Made by a program: the position numbers and the translations under genes. The notes below the pieces were generated by a model. The model was given only the letters and a program-made list of their open reading frames with translations, ran no database searches and had not been told where the DNA came from. 64,000 nucleotides of DNA from JADJWR01 sp964610575 (lineage in GTDB: Bacteria; Pseudomonadota; Gammaproteobacteria; Burkholderiales; Burkholderiaceae_F), in assembly GCA_964610575.1 (NCBI GenBank), contig CAZSYX010000003.1, positions 1 to 64,000 on the forward strand. The letters are read 5' to 3'. Every line of letters starts with the position of its first letter. Position 1 is the first letter of the stretch. Of the stretch, positions 10,286-18,999 are shown in pieces.

Positions 10286-11578
10286 ATGGAACTGATCCTG
10301 CTCGGTGTGCTGATCCTTCTGAACGCTGCCTTCGCGATGTCCGAGATGGCGGTAGTCTCGTCGCGCAAGGCGAGGTTGCAGCGCCTGGTTGACGACGGCA
10401 TGCCCGGTGCCGGCATGGCGATATCGCTGCATGAATCCCCCTCGAACTTCCTGTCGACGATCCAGGTCGGCATCACCAGTGTCGGGATTCTGAGCGGTGC
10501 GATCGGTGAAGCAGCGTTGGCCGATCCGTTGACCGATTGGATCGCTGGCTCGCCGCTGCTGGCGCCGTACGCGAGGGCACTGGCCCTTGGCGCGGTGGTC
10601 GTCGGCCTCACCTATCTATCGGTGGTGGTTGGCGAACTGGTGCCCAAGCGTCTGGCGTTGCTCAAGCCGGAGGTGATCGCCGCTTTCATTGCGCGGCCGA
10701 TGCACTGGCTGGCGCGGATCGCCCGTCCCCTGGTCTGGCTGCTGTCGGCCTCGAGCGACGGCATCCTGCGCCTGGTCCGCGCGCGGCGCGGCGGCGAGCC
10801 GCCGGTGACCGACGAGGAGATCGAGGTGCTGATGCAGCAGGGCGCGGACGCTGGCGTGTTCCACCGCAGCGAGCAGGCAATCGTCGCCAACGTGCTGCGC
10901 CTGGACGAACAGCGCATCGGCGCCATCATGACGCCGCGCGCCGACATCTACACGATCGACCTCGACGAGCCGGAAGCCACCGCTCGTGAGCAGTTGGCGG
11001 CCTGCCAGCATCATCGGGTGGTGGTCGTCCGCGGAGGTTTCGAGCGGGTGCTCGGCGTGCTGCACGTCACCGACCTGCTGATGCCGGCCTTCGAGGGCCG
11101 GCCGCTGGAGATAGAGCGCATCCTGCGGCCGCCGCTGTACGTGCCCGCGTCGGTCACCACCACCAAGCTGATGGAGCTATTCCGCAAGGCACGGGCGCAG
11201 TTCGCGCTGATCGTCGACGAGTACGGCGAGGTGCAGGGACTGGTGACGCTGACCGACGTGATGGCATCTATCGTCGGCGACGTTCCCGCGGAGGGTGTGG
11301 CTGTCGAGCAGGACGCCGTGCAGCGCGACGACGGTTCGTGGCTGATCGACGGCGCGGTGGGAATCGAGCGCTTCCGCAGCCTGCTCGATCTCGATCCGTT
11401 GCCCGGCGAGGATGAGGGCGCCTTCAACACGCTGGCCGGCTTCGCGCTGCACCAGCTCGGGCGCATCCCCGTGGTTGGCGAGCGTTTCGATGCCGCCGGC
11501 CTGCGTCTTGAGATCGTCGACATGGACCGCACCCGTATCGACAAGCTGCTTGTGTCGCGGCTGCCGGAAACGGCTTGA
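10286..11578 (+). CDS. CNNM/CorC-HlyC family membrane protein (DUF21-CBS-CorC)
   Basis: A polytopic membrane protein of the CNNM/CorC family, associated with magnesium or cobalt homeostasis; older annotations call it hemolysin-like. The 430 residues divide into a DUF21 membrane domain (about 1-190, MELILLGVLILLNAAFAMSE), a paired CBS domain (about 205-335, MTPRADIYTIDL and FALIVDEYGEVQGLVTLTD) and a C-terminal CorC_HlyC domain. It stands alone, 87 bp after rlpA. A TATAGT box at 10230-10235 is a plausible -10 element, without a clear -35. The transported ion cannot be read from the sequence. Confidence 0.9.
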   Translation: MELILLGVLILLNAAFAMSEMAVVSSRKARLQRLVDDGMPGAGMAISLHESPSNFLSTIQVGITSVGILSGAIGEAALADPLTDWIAGSPLLAPYARALALGAVVVGLTYLSVVVGELVPKRLALLKPEVIAAFIARPMHWLARIARPLVWLLSASSDGILRLVRARRGGEPPVTDEEIEVLMQQGADAGVFHRSEQAIVANVLRLDEQRIGAIMTPRADIYTIDLDEPEATAREQLAACQHHRVVVVRGGFERVLGVLHVTDLLMPAFEGRPLEIERILRPPLYVPASVTTTKLMELFRKARAQFALIVDEYGEVQGLVTLTDVMASIVGDVPAEGVAVEQDAVQRDDGSWLIDGAVGIERFRSLLDLDPLPGEDEGAFNTLAGFALHQLGRIPVVGERFDAAGLRLEIVDMDRTRIDKLLVSRLPETA

Positions 11579-11677
11579 CGCTGGCTCGTCAAGGACACCG
11601 GATCGCCGGGCTGCCGGGCCGCGACAAGGCTGTCGTGGTGCGCTAGCCTGCTGACCCTCTTCCTCGGAGCCGTTGCC

Positions 11678-13120
11678 ATGAACCTTGCCGAAGCCCGCCA
11701 GTTTCTCGATCGCCGCTGGGACGAGGAACTGATCCCGCGCCTGGTCGACTATGTGAAGGTGCCGGCCAAGTCGCCGTCCTTCGACGCCAGCTGGGCGGCG
11801 CACGGGCATCTGCAGGCGGTGGTGAAGGACGCGCATGCCTGGGCCGCGGCACAGCGCATTGCCGACATGACGCTCGAAATCGTGGTCATCGAAGGGCGCA
11901 CGCCGTGCCTGTTCTTCGACGTGCCGGCAACGAAGGGCCTGGGCAGCGACCGCACGGTGCTCTTCTACGGCCACCTCGACAAGCAGCCGGAGATGGAGGG
12001 CTGGCGCGAGGGCTTCGGCCCATGGCAGCCGGTGATCGAGGACGGCAAGCTGTACGGCCGCGGCGCGGCAGACGACGGCTACGCGATCTACGCCGCGCTG
12101 TCGGTGATCGCCGCGCTCGATGCGCAGGGGGCGGCGCGGCCGCGTTGTGTGGGCATCATCGAGACCTGCGAGGAGTCGGGCAGCCCGGACCTGCCGGCCT
12201 ACCTGGAACTGCTGGCGCCGCGCCTGGGCGCCGTGGCGCTCGTTGCCGGGCTCGACTCCGGCTGCGGCAATTACGAGCAGCTGTGGGTCACCACCTCGCT
12301 GCGGGGACTCGCCGGCGGCACACTGACCGTCGAAGTGCTGTCCGAGGGCGTGCACTCCGGCAACGCCAGCGGCATCGTGCCCAGTTCGATGCGCATCGCC
12401 CGCCAGCTGCTCAACCGCATCGACGATCCGGCCACCGGCCGCGTGCTCGACGACGTCTTCCATGCCACGATCCCGGCCGAGCGCCTGGCGCAAGCGCGCG
12501 CTGCCGGCGAAATCCTCGGCGAGCAGGTGTGGCGGCAATTCCCCTGGATCGGCTGCTCGCACGGTGAGGGTGGCTATGCACATGCCATGCCCACGACCAC
12601 CGATCCGGTCGAGGCGATCCTGAATCGCACCTGGCGGCCGGCGTTGTCGGTCACCGGCGCGTCCGGCTTCCCGGGCATCGACTCCGCCGGCAACGTGCTG
12701 AGGCCAAAGACGACCTTCAAGCTCAGCCTGCGGCTGCCGCCGACCGTCGACGGCGGGCAGGCGACCGCGCAACTGAAGCACCTGCTCGAGGCCAACCCGC
12801 CGTACAACGCGCGCGTGACTTTCGATCCCGACTGGGGCGCAACCGGCTGGACTGCGCCGACCACCGCGCCGTGGCTGGCGCGCGCGGTCGATGACGCGTC
12901 GCGTGCCGCCTTCGGCCGCGAGGCGGCCTGGATGGGCGAGGGCGGCACGATCCCGTTCATGAACATGCTCGGCGAGAAGTTCCCGCGCGCGCAGTTCCTG
13001 ATCACCGGCGTGCTCGGCCCGAAGTCGAACGCCCACGGGCCGAACGAGTTCCTGCACATCGACTGCGTGAAGAAACTCAGCGTCGCGGTCGCCAGCATCG
13101 TCGCGCACGTGCCCGCCTGA
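11678..13120 (+). CDS. M20-family zinc peptidase (dipeptidase-like)
   Basis: A cytoplasmic metallopeptidase of the M20 (carnosinase/ArgE/DapE) clan. The 480-aa protein carries the di-metal site: His99 and Asp101 in FYGHLDKQPE, Asp132 in GRGAADDGYA, catalytic Glu165-Glu166 in ETCEESGSPD, Asp193 in GLDSG and a late His in NAHGPNEFLHID. A dimerisation domain lies between. GGAG lies 8 bases before the ATG. There is no signal peptide. The best family match is the M20 dipeptidases acting on small peptides; the substrate is unknown. It lies 12 bases upstream of the kinase gene, so the two may be co-transcribed. Confidence 0.9.
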   Translation: MNLAEARQFLDRRWDEELIPRLVDYVKVPAKSPSFDASWAAHGHLQAVVKDAHAWAAAQRIADMTLEIVVIEGRTPCLFFDVPATKGLGSDRTVLFYGHLDKQPEMEGWREGFGPWQPVIEDGKLYGRGAADDGYAIYAALSVIAALDAQGAARPRCVGIIETCEESGSPDLPAYLELLAPRLGAVALVAGLDSGCGNYEQLWVTTSLRGLAGGTLTVEVLSEGVHSGNASGIVPSSMRIARQLLNRIDDPATGRVLDDVFHATIPAERLAQARAAGEILGEQVWRQFPWIGCSHGEGGYAHAMPTTTDPVEAILNRTWRPALSVTGASGFPGIDSAGNVLRPKTTFKLSLRLPPTVDGGQATAQLKHLLEANPPYNARVTFDPDWGATGWTAPTTAPWLARAVDDASRAAFGREAAWMGEGGTIPFMNMLGEKFPRAQFLITGVLGPKSNAHGPNEFLHIDCVKKLSVAVASIVAHVPA

Positions 13121-13132
13121 GCACCGGCACGG

Positions 13133-15187
13133 ATGGCCGCCGACTGGCTCACGCGCGCCGGCATCCTGGCGCGTCGCTACCCGGCGGCCATCGCGGTGAC
13201 CCTGGCGCTGGTGTCAAGCCTCGGCGCCTGGGTCTACTCGGGGGTGCGAACGGCGCTGGTCGACCTGGCGGCCGCCAACCTGCGCTCGCTGGCGGCCAGC
13301 GAAGCGCTGGCCATCGAGACCTGGATCGGCGAGAAGCGGCTGAACGTCCTGCGCTGGGCGCGCGACGCGCGGGTGAGGGAGGCCGCCGAGCAGCTCCTCA
13401 GCGCCGCGCTGCGGGGTGACGCATCGCTGCGCGCGGCCTGCGCCGGCGCGCCGGGCGCACGGCTGGTGCAGGTGATCGATGCGCTGCGGCTCGAGGACGC
13501 CGCGGCGGCGATCTACCTGATCGATCGTGAGGGCCGGGTGCTGGCCGCGCGCGATTCCACCAAGTGCGCGCTGCAGGTCGCGCCGGCGTTGCGCCGTGCC
13601 TTCGAGCCCGCGCTGCAGGGGCAGGCGCAGTTTGCCGCCAGCCGCTACGCGGCCGAGCGCATCGGGGTGGTCGAGGCTGGCGACGCACCCAAGGTCTGGA
13701 TCTCGGCACCGGTGCGCAATGCGGCCGGCGAGGTGATCGCCGTGCTCGACATCGGCAAGCCGGCGAACGAACGCTTCACGCCGCTGTTCTCTGCCGCCGG
13801 CATTGGTGACACCGGCGAGAGCTACGCCTTCGACGGCCGCGGCGTGCTGCTGACAGAGAGCCGGTTCCTGGACACGCTGGTCGAGCGGGGTGCGCTTCGG
13901 TCCGGCGAGGGTAGTGTGCTGCGCCAGCGGCTCGACGACCCGGATTCGAACGGCGAGCCGCAGCCCATCCGCCTCGTTGCGCAGGCGCTGGAGGGGCGCA
14001 GCGCCACGCCGGCCCGGCTGCAGGGCGACCTGTCGGAGCCTTACACAACCTACTACGGCGAACGCGTGGTCGGCGCCTGGCGGTGGCTGGAGCCGCACGA
14101 GTTCGGCATCGCGGTGGAAGTATCCGAAGGCGAAGCCTTCGCGCCGCTGCGGCGGATCGAGCTGGCGTTCCTGGCGCTCGGCGCGGCGGTCAGTGCGGTT
14201 GCGTTCGGCTTCCTGGTCGCGCTGCTGCGCATGCAGCGAATGGCCGAGGAAGTCGAGGCGGCGCAGCGGGTCGGCAACTACGAGCTGCTGGAACAGGTGG
14301 GCCAGGGTGGCATGGCGCGTGTGTATCGCGCCCAGCACCGGCTGCTCAAGCGACCGACCGCGGTGAAGATCATCGAGCTGGCGATGACCAGCGACGAGAT
14401 GCTGGCCCGCTTCGACCGCGAGGTCCGGCTGGCCAGCCAGCTGATGCACCCGAACACGGTCGAGATCTTCGACTACGGCCGCACGCCGGACGGACAGCCG
14501 TTCTGCGCGATGGAGTTCCTCGACGGCCTGACCCTGCAGCAGATCGTCGAGCAGCACGGGCCGCTGCCGCCGGCGCGCGCGGCCCATGCGCTGCGCGGCA
14601 TCGCCGGCTCGCTTTCCGAGGCGCATGCGCGCGGCCTTGTCCACCGCGACATCAAGCCGGCCAACGTGATGCTGTGCCGGCGAGGCGGCGAGGACGACGT
14701 GGTCAAGGTGCTCGACTTCGGGCTGGTCAAGGACACGCGCTCACCGCACACGCGCGACCTGACGCGCGCCCTGCGCGTGCTCGGCACGCCCGCCTACATG
14801 GCGCCCGAACGCATCGAGCAGCCGGACAGTGCCGACACGCGGTCCGACCTTTACGCGCTTGGCGCGGTGGGGTTCTTCCTGCTCACCGGGAAGGCTCCTT
14901 TCGAGGGCGACTCCGACCTGGCGCTGGCCTACCGGGTGGTGCACACGCCGGCGCCACGGGTGTCGTCGGCGACGGCCGAAGCGGTTCCGGCCGAGCTCGA
15001 CGAGCTCATTGCGCGTTGCCTGGAGAAGTCAACGGAACAGCGTCCGGCATCTGCCGCCGAGGTGGCGGCCGGGCTCGATCATCTGCTGGTGGCGCTGCCC
15101 TGGACTAACCTGCAGGCGCGCCACTGGTGGGAAGCGCCTGGCGCGCGCAGCGCGCCGGTCAATGGCGCCGGCCGGCCGCCGTCATAG
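13133..15187 (+). CDS. receptor-like Ser/Thr protein kinase with extracytoplasmic Cache-type sensor
   Basis: A membrane kinase with an unusual receptor layout. The 684-aa protein has a membrane helix at about residues 18-38, a periplasmic region of about 300 residues that looks like a double Cache sensor (AIYLIDREGRVLAARDST and GESYAFDGRGVLLTESR), a second helix at about 343-366, then a complete Hanks-type kinase from about 381. Kinase motifs are intact: glycine loop GQGGMARV, Lys412 in AVKII, His504-Arg-Asp506 in HRDIKPAN, Asp528-Phe-Gly and MAPER. The tail is short and soluble, with no PASTA repeats. Ligand and substrates are unknown. It is 12 bases after the M20 gene and convergent with rsmI. 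Confidence 0.88.
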   Translation: MAADWLTRAGILARRYPAAIAVTLALVSSLGAWVYSGVRTALVDLAAANLRSLAASEALAIETWIGEKRLNVLRWARDARVREAAEQLLSAALRGDASLRAACAGAPGARLVQVIDALRLEDAAAAIYLIDREGRVLAARDSTKCALQVAPALRRAFEPALQGQAQFAASRYAAERIGVVEAGDAPKVWISAPVRNAAGEVIAVLDIGKPANERFTPLFSAAGIGDTGESYAFDGRGVLLTESRFLDTLVERGALRSGEGSVLRQRLDDPDSNGEPQPIRLVAQALEGRSATPARLQGDLSEPYTTYYGERVVGAWRWLEPHEFGIAVEVSEGEAFAPLRRIELAFLALGAAVSAVAFGFLVALLRMQRMAEEVEAAQRVGNYELLEQVGQGGMARVYRAQHRLLKRPTAVKIIELAMTSDEMLARFDREVRLASQLMHPNTVEIFDYGRTPDGQPFCAMEFLDGLTLQQIVEQHGPLPPARAAHALRGIAGSLSEAHARGLVHRDIKPANVMLCRRGGEDDVVKVLDFGLVKDTRSPHTRDLTRALRVLGTPAYMAPERIEQPDSADTRSDLYALGAVGFFLLTGKAPFEGDSDLALAYRVVHTPAPRVSSATAEAVPAELDELIARCLEKSTEQRPASAAEVAAGLDHLLVALPWTNLQARHWWEAPGARSAPVNGAGRPPS

Positions 15188-15217
15188 GCGCGGCTGCGCC
15201 GGCCGGTCGCCTGATCC

Positions 15218-16102
15218 TCAGTCCTTCGCCAGCAGCGCGTACAGCTGCTCGCGCGGCGCGCCGCTGACCTTGGCAGCGAGCGCCGCCGCGCGCGAGGCGG
15301 GCAGCACTTCGGCGAGCGCCGCCAGCCAGCGGCGCGTGACGGCGTCGATGTCGGCGGCAGCCGCATCACTGGCATCGACGAGCAGTACATACTCGCCGCG
15401 CGGCTCGGCGCCGATGGCCTGGCGCAGTTCTCCCGCCTTGCACGCCAGCAGCGTCTCGAATTTCTTGGTCAGTTCGCGCGCGATGACGACGCGCCGCTCG
15501 CGCTCGAGCACATCGGCCAGCTCGGCGGCGGTCGCGGCGACGCGATGCGGCGCTTCGAACAGCACGAAGGCCTCGCCGCGCGCTGCCAGTTCGCGCAGCA
15601 GGCGCTGCCGCTCGCGGGCGCCCGCCGGCAGGAAGCCGGCGAACGTCAGCAGGCTGCCACGCAGTCCGGCCGTGCTTGCCGCCGCCGTCAGTGAACTGGC
15701 GCCCGGTACCGGGACCACGCGCAGCCCGGCTTCCTGCACCGCGCGTACCAGTCGCGCGCCGGGATCGGAGATCGCCGGCGTGCCGGCATCGGTCACCAGC
15801 GCGATGCGGCCACCGGCACGCATGCGCTCGGCGATGGAGGCGGCCATCTCCCGCTCGTTGTGCTCGTGCACGGCAAGCAGCGGCGTGTCGATGCCGTAGC
15901 GCCGCAGGAGGGCGCCGGTGGTGCGGGTATCCTCGGCGGCGATGGCATCGACCCTCGACAGCACCCACAGGGCGCGCAGCGTGATGTCGGCCGCATTGCC
16001 AATCGGCGTGGCCACCACGTACAGCGATTGCGCCGGCAGGTCCTGCTCCGCGGCGCCGCTGGCGACGAGCAGCGGATCGGCTTCGATTTCGGGGCGATTC
16101 AT
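15218..16102 (-). CDS. rsmI: 16S rRNA (cytidine-1402-2'-O)-methyltransferase
   Basis: A SAM-dependent enzyme that 2'-O-methylates C1402 in the decoding centre of 16S rRNA. The 294-aa protein has the tetrapyrrole-methylase fold signatures LYVVATPIGNAADITLRAL, AAEDTRTTGALLRRYGI and ALVTDAGTPAISDPGARLV. The family start is near MNRPEIEADP, giving an ATG at 16102-16100. That codon shares CATG with the start codon of the divergent LpoA-like gene, so each promoter would lie inside the other coding region. This rsmI/lpoA/yraN/dolP neighbourhood is widespread in beta- and gammaproteobacteria. Confidence 0.95.
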   Translation of the reverse strand: MNRPEIEADPLLVASGAAEQDLPAQSLYVVATPIGNAADITLRALWVLSRVDAIAAEDTRTTGALLRRYGIDTPLLAVHEHNEREMAASIAERMRAGGRIALVTDAGTPAISDPGARLVRAVQEAGLRVVPVPGASSLTAAASTAGLRGSLLTFAGFLPAGARERQRLLRELAARGEAFVLFEAPHRVAATAAELADVLERERRVVIARELTKKFETLLACKAGELRQAIGAEPRGEYVLLVDASDAAAADIDAVTRRWLAALAEVLPASRAAALAAKVSGAPREQLYALLAKD

Positions 16103-17186
16103 GCGGGGCGTGCTGCTGTTGCTCGGGCTGCTGGCCACGGCATTGTCGGCGGCCGCCCAGCAGACCGCAAACCAGCCGGCGGAAACGCTGCCGGCGATCG
16201 TGCTGCTGCTGCCCGGCGCGACGACACCGTTCGCCCGCGCGGCCGAAGCGGTGCGATCGGGCTTCTTCGCCGCGCATGCCGCCGCCGGGGCGCCGATGGC
16301 GATCGAAGTCAGCGAGACCGACGAGACACCGGCGGCGGTCGCGGCGGCAATCGAGGCAGCGGCCGGGCGTGGCGTGCGGATGGTCGTCGGTCCGCTTTCG
16401 CGCGACGCGGTCGATGCGCTGGGGCGCGCCGGCGGTGCGCGGCTGCCGGTGCTGGCGCTGAACACGCCGGCGGGCGCCGCGCCGCTGCCGTCGTCGATGC
16501 TGGCGCTGGGCCTGCGCGTCGAGGACGAGGCGCATGGCATCGTGCGAGCGCTGGTGCGTGGTCCCCTGGCCGTCGGCGTGTCCGGCGAGTCGGTGCCATT
16601 CGCGGTCGTCATCGGCAGTGGCAGTCTCGAACGCCGTGCCGGCGCTGCGTTCGTCGCCGCCGCGCGCGAGTACGGGCGGCGGGCCGAGACCTTCGAGCTT
16701 TCGATCAGGCAGCAGCGCCTGGCCGATCTGTCCAAGCGCCTGGCGGCGCAGCCGTGGCGGGCGATCCTGCTGGCGCTTGATGCCGGCGAGGCGGCGGCGG
16801 TGCGGCCGTGGCTGCCGCCGGAGACGATCGTCGTGGCCACATCGAGAATTCACCTGCTCGAGCAGTCGAAGCTCGGGCTGGCGCAGGAGCTGGAGGGCAT
16901 CGCCTTCGTCGACATGCCCTGGCTGGTCGAACCGGACCACCCGGCGGTGATGGTCTATCCGCGTGCAGCGACGCCGTACAGCGCCGAACTGGAACGGCTG
17001 TATGCACTCGGTATCGATGCGTACCGCATCGCGGCCGAGTGGATCAAGGGAAGCCAGCGCTTCGAACTCGACGGCGTGACGGGGCGGTTGCGCGTCGATC
17101 CCGCGCTCGCGGGCCGCGTTGAGCGTTTGCCGACGATCGCAGTCTTCGTTGACGGCAAGGCCGAACGAAGGGATGTGCTTCGATGA
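16101..17186 (+). CDS. LpoA/LppC-like penicillin-binding protein activator
   Basis: A periplasmic protein related to the C-terminal (periplasmic-binding-protein-like) domain of LpoA, which activates PBP1A in enterobacteria. The 361 residues begin with a Sec signal (MRGVLLLLGLLATALSAAAQ), then alternating beta-alpha units such as AIVLLLPGATTPFARAAEAV, VRMVVGPLSRDAVDAL and a final GVTGRLRVDPALAGRVERLP. Two oddities: no lipobox cysteine, so it would be soluble rather than lipidated, and the N-terminal TPR half of enterobacterial LpoA is absent. It overlaps yraN by 4 bases. The activating role is inferred. Confidence 0.82.
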   Translation: MRGVLLLLGLLATALSAAAQQTANQPAETLPAIVLLLPGATTPFARAAEAVRSGFFAAHAAAGAPMAIEVSETDETPAAVAAAIEAAAGRGVRMVVGPLSRDAVDALGRAGGARLPVLALNTPAGAAPLPSSMLALGLRVEDEAHGIVRALVRGPLAVGVSGESVPFAVVIGSGSLERRAGAAFVAAAREYGRRAETFELSIRQQRLADLSKRLAAQPWRAILLALDAGEAAAVRPWLPPETIVVATSRIHLLEQSKLGLAQELEGIAFVDMPWLVEPDHPAVMVYPRAATPYSAELERLYALGIDAYRIAAEWIKGSQRFELDGVTGRLRVDPALAGRVERLPTIAVFVDGKAERRDVLR

Positions 17187-17581
17187 GTCTTCTGCGCCGG
17201 CGCAAACACGCGCGCCCGGCGGTGCGTACGCCGCGCCAGCGCGCCGGCGACGCGGCCGAAGCCGAGGCCTGCGCCAAGCTCGAGGCCGCGGGTTGTCGTA
17301 TCCTCGGCCGCAACGTCCGCTTCCGCGAGGGCGAGATCGACATCGTTGCCGATGACCGCGGCACGCTGGTGTTCGTCGAGGTGCGCATGCGCCGCAGCGA
17401 CAGCTTCGGCGGCGCCGACGGCAGCGTCGATGTCTTCAAGCGCCGCAGGCTGGTGCGCGCTGCACAGCATTTCCTGCTGCAGCATTACGGCGCCAGCGTG
17501 CCCCCTTGCCGATTCGACGTGATCACTGCCGACGGCGACGGCATCCGCGAGTGGATCCGCGATGCATTTGCTGCCGACTGA
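17183..17581 (+). CDS. yraN: YraN family (UPF0102) endonuclease-like protein
   Basis: A small (132 aa) protein of the restriction-endonuclease-like YraN family, of unproven function. It shows the conserved core: GDAAEAEACAKLEAAGCRIL, then REGEIDIVADDRGTLVFVEV (acidic residues followed by E-x-R/K) and the helix FKRRRLVRAAQHFL. Its start lies in an ATGA overlap with the preceding gene. In many relatives a SIS-domain gene (diaA or gmhA type) follows; here dolP follows directly. Confidence 0.92.
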   Translation: MSLLRRRKHARPAVRTPRQRAGDAAEAEACAKLEAAGCRILGRNVRFREGEIDIVADDRGTLVFVEVRMRRSDSFGGADGSVDVFKRRRLVRAAQHFLLQHYGASVPPCRFDVITADGDGIREWIRDAFAAD

Positions 17582-17600
17582 CCTGAACCTGGGAGAACTG

Positions 17601-18242
17601 ATGATGATGAACACCCGGCGCGCGATGCTGGCCGCCCTGGCGGCCGCTGCCGCACTTTCTTCTGCCGGCTGCGCGCCGCTGCTCGTCGGTGGCGCCCTCG
17701 CCGGCGGTGCCATGGTCGTCACCGACCGTCGCTCGTCGGGGATTCAGGTCGAGGACCAGGCGATCGAGCTGCGGCTCGTCAAGGCGCTGGGCGATGCCTT
17801 CCCGAGCGACCGCGCCCACATCAATGTCACCAGCTACAACCAGCGGGTTCTGCTGACTGGCGAAGTGACCACCGAGCAGGCGAAGCTCGACGCACAGGCC
17901 ATTGCGCAGAAGTCGGAGAACGTCCGGGCGGTGGTCAACGAGCTGCATGTCGGCAGCCTGTCGACGATGAGCAACCGCAACTTCGACACGGCGCTGACCT
18001 CCAAAGTGCTGGCCGCGATGCTGCAGGCCAGTGACGTGCCGAGCAGCGCGATCAAGGTCGTCTCAGAGCGTGCCGTCGTCTACCTGATGGGACGTGTCAC
18101 GCAAAGCGAGGGTGACGCCGCCGCGCGCGTCGCCAGCCGCGTCTCGGGGGTCCAACGGGTGGTCAAGATCTTCGACTACCTGTCCGAGAAGGAGGCGGCG
18201 GCAGAGGCAGCCAAGCCCGCCGAAGCGGCACCCGCCAAGTAG
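17601..18242 (+). CDS. dolP: dual-BON-domain outer-membrane lipoprotein (DolP/YraP-like)
   Basis: A lipoprotein that in enterobacteria supports outer-membrane integrity and amidase-driven septal splitting. The 213-aa protein has a lipobox ending LSSAGC (Cys24), then two BON domains at about 47-110 and 125-190 (INVTSYNQRVLLTGEV and KVVSERAVVYLMGRV), each with the conserved glycine, and a Glu/Ala-rich tail. There are three consecutive ATG codons at 17601, 17604 and 17607 behind GGGAGA at 17591-17596; any could be used and all give the same signal peptide. It starts 19 bases after yraN. Confidence 0.92.
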   Translation: MMMNTRRAMLAALAAAAALSSAGCAPLLVGGALAGGAMVVTDRRSSGIQVEDQAIELRLVKALGDAFPSDRAHINVTSYNQRVLLTGEVTTEQAKLDAQAIAQKSENVRAVVNELHVGSLSTMSNRNFDTALTSKVLAAMLQASDVPSSAIKVVSERAVVYLMGRVTQSEGDAAARVASRVSGVQRVVKIFDYLSEKEAAAEAAKPAEAAPAK

Positions 18243-18251
18243 GGCGTCGCT

Positions 18252-18269
18252 CCGGCGGCAGTCCGCCGG
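18252..18269 (+). terminator. GC-rich hairpin after dolP, possible terminator
   Basis: CCGGCGG (18252-18258) and CCGCCGG (18263-18269) form a 7-bp stem with loop CAGT; flanking GGCG (18243-18246) and CGCC (18273-18276) could extend it past a mismatch. There is no T-run after it, so factor-independent termination is uncertain. It separates dolP from the lemA promoter. Confidence 0.4.
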
Positions 18270-18295
18270 CGTCGCCGACACCCAGCGGAAATTCA

Positions 18296-18323
18296 TTGCG
18301 CTGCGACGCGTTTCTCTTATAGT
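18296..18323 (+). promoter_or_regulatory. candidate promoter of lemA
   Basis: TTGCGC at 18296-18301 and TATAGT at 18318-18323, with a 16-base spacer, lie about 60 bases before the lemA start. The -10 match is good (5 of 6) and the -35 is weak (3 of 6). There is an AGGAGA ribosome site just before the lemA ATG. Confidence 0.45.
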
Positions 18324-18382
18324 CCGCCGCGACGCCGACGGCCGCGGTTCGCGACCCGGGCGCACCACTAGGAGAGGACAGC

Positions 18383-18970
18383 ATGGGCTGGATCATCTTT
18401 CTTGGATTGATCGCAGTGGTCGTGTTCTGGGTCATCGGCGCCTACAACCGGCTGGTGAGCCTGCGCAACGTGTTCAAGAACGCGTTCGCGCAGATCGACG
18501 TGCAGCTGAAGCGCCGCTACGACCTGATCCCCAACCTGGTCGATACCGCCAGGGCCTACATGAAGCACGAGCGCGAGACGCTCGAGGCGGTGATCAAGGC
18601 GCGCGCCGGCGCGGTGGCCGCCAACACGGTCGCCGCCGCCAACCCGGCCGATCCGGCGGCGATGAAGCAACTGGTGGCGGCCGAGGGCCTGCTGTCCGGC
18701 GCACTGGGCAAGCTGTTTGCGCTGGCCGAGGCCTACCCGGACCTGAAGGCCAACCAGACCATGATGCAGTTGTCGGAAGAACTGACCAGCACCGAGAACA
18801 AGATCGCCTTTGCGCGGCAGGCGTTCAACGACTCGGTGATGAGCTACAACACGGTGGTCGAGCAGTTTCCGAGCAACATCATCGCCGGCCTGTTCTCGTT
18901 CAGGCAGGCCGAACTGCTGGCGGCCACCGAAAGCGCCGACGAGAAGAAGCCGGTCAAGGTGCAGTTCTGA
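18383..18970 (+). CDS. lemA: LemA family protein
   Basis: A membrane-anchored, mostly helical protein of the LemA family; its exact role is unknown. The 195 residues start with one membrane helix (about 2-20, GWIIFLGLIAVVVFWVIGAY) and continue with the family core NRLVSLRNVFKNAFAQIDVQ, LKRRYDLIPNLVDTARAYMK and the later FNDSVMSYNTVVEQFPSNII. It is followed 29 bases later by the M48 metalloprotease gene; lemA next to an M48 (HtpX-like) protease is a recurrent pairing and suggests a shared envelope function. Confidence 0.95.
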   Translation: MGWIIFLGLIAVVVFWVIGAYNRLVSLRNVFKNAFAQIDVQLKRRYDLIPNLVDTARAYMKHERETLEAVIKARAGAVAANTVAAANPADPAAMKQLVAAEGLLSGALGKLFALAEAYPDLKANQTMMQLSEELTSTENKIAFARQAFNDSVMSYNTVVEQFPSNIIAGLFSFRQAELLAATESADEKKPVKVQF

Positions 18971-18999
18971 GCCTCACCGCGGCCGCCTGACCCGCCGCG

